64,000 bases of DNA from an uncultured Planktomarina sp. (GTDB lineage: Bacteria > Pseudomonadota > Alphaproteobacteria > Rhodobacterales > Rhodobacteraceae). The notes beneath the pieces were generated by a model. That model saw nothing but the letters and a program-made list of their open reading frames with translations, did no database searches and was not told the DNA's origin. Location of the stretch: positions 61,142 through 125,141 of the forward strand of contig CAJJBP010000006.1 of assembly GCA_905182425.1 (NCBI GenBank), given 5' to 3'. Position 1 is the stretch's first letter. Every line of letters begins with the position of its first letter. The translations under genes and the position numbers were made by a program. Shown piece by piece: positions 63,945-64,000 of this stretch.

Positions 63945-64000
63945 GTAACTGTTTAAGTATTTTCTAAGTGCGCTACTGCTTAACAAATTTTTTAGAAACG

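Noticed and set aside
1-64000. tRNA, rRNA, CRISPR arrays, transposases, integrases, phage genes
   Set aside because: None recognised by eye on either strand; short tRNAs could still be missed without a covariance search.

Overview
The window looks like a chromosomal segment of a low-G+C (roughly low-to-mid 40s percent by eye) alphaproteobacterium of the Rhodobacterales / marine Roseobacter type. The reasons are a (3S)-malyl-CoA lyase keeping the Rhodobacter Mcl1 residues (R76, E141, D168), the tlpA<>argH-lptM-DUF2834-lysA block, a phaA-phaB pair, a 46-aa aa3-type cytochrome oxidase subunit IV, and a metal-ligand-less dihydroorotase beside pyrB. Genes are densely packed, with many ATGA-type overlaps. 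I saw no tRNA, rRNA, CRISPR array, insertion sequence or prophage gene. This is by-eye reading; no database search was run.

Layout. 0-0.5 kb: 5' part of an OmpA/BON protein running off the left edge. 0.6-3.6 kb: minus-strand dgcN-dgcA-dat cluster for D-glutamate/D-amino-acid use. 3.9-5.9 kb: mcl1 and accA. 6-14.7 kb: plsC, a zinc-ribbon membrane protein, a decayed relic of a TIGR02302/DUF4175-like gene, lysA, DUF2834, LptM-like lipoprotein, argH, tlpA, tag, a broken phaA and an intact phaB. 14.7-22.3 kb: DUF465, DUF2007/methyltransferase pair, polyprenyl diphosphate synthase, ispE, TPR protein, ETF-QO (with a clear terminator) and greA. 22.3-25.6 kb: overlapping fdhD-mobA-mobB-moeA. 25.8-31 kb: lipoprotein with a possible papain-like fold, cox subunit IV, MBL hydrolase, long acyl-CoA dehydrogenase, frameshifted yqgE and a DsbD N-domain protein. 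31-37.3 kb: RND pump and adaptor, moaB, variant uracil-DNA glycosylase. 37.4-40.4 kb: pyrB - 33-aa membrane protein - pyrC-like - plsY, each joined by ATGA overlaps. 40.6-54.5 kb: gshA, rsmE, ubiA, a second OmpA/BON protein, moaD/moaE, pgsA, uvrC, SDR, Ca/Na antiporter, S49 peptidase and an ABC-2 exporter. 54.8-63.9 kb: two M20 peptidases, a fused DppDF ATPase, a 1063-aa Asp-box (BNR/sortilin-like) protein and an MFS transporter.

Themes. Most of the window is ordinary biosynthesis (lipid, pyrimidine, isoprenoid/ubiquinone, glutathione, Arg/Lys, molybdenum cofactor) plus envelope functions. The most informative signals are of decay: phaA with two nonsense codons and a lost C-terminal third, a residual TIGR02302-like tail with three stops, and a one-base frameshift in yqgE. 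This points to erosion of polyhydroxybutyrate synthesis and of some envelope functions.

The accessory part most worth study is the peptide-related block at 54.8-63.9 kb, where a cytosolic Asp-box propeller protein faces a dipeptide ATPase lacking local permeases. I found no convincing wholly new system.
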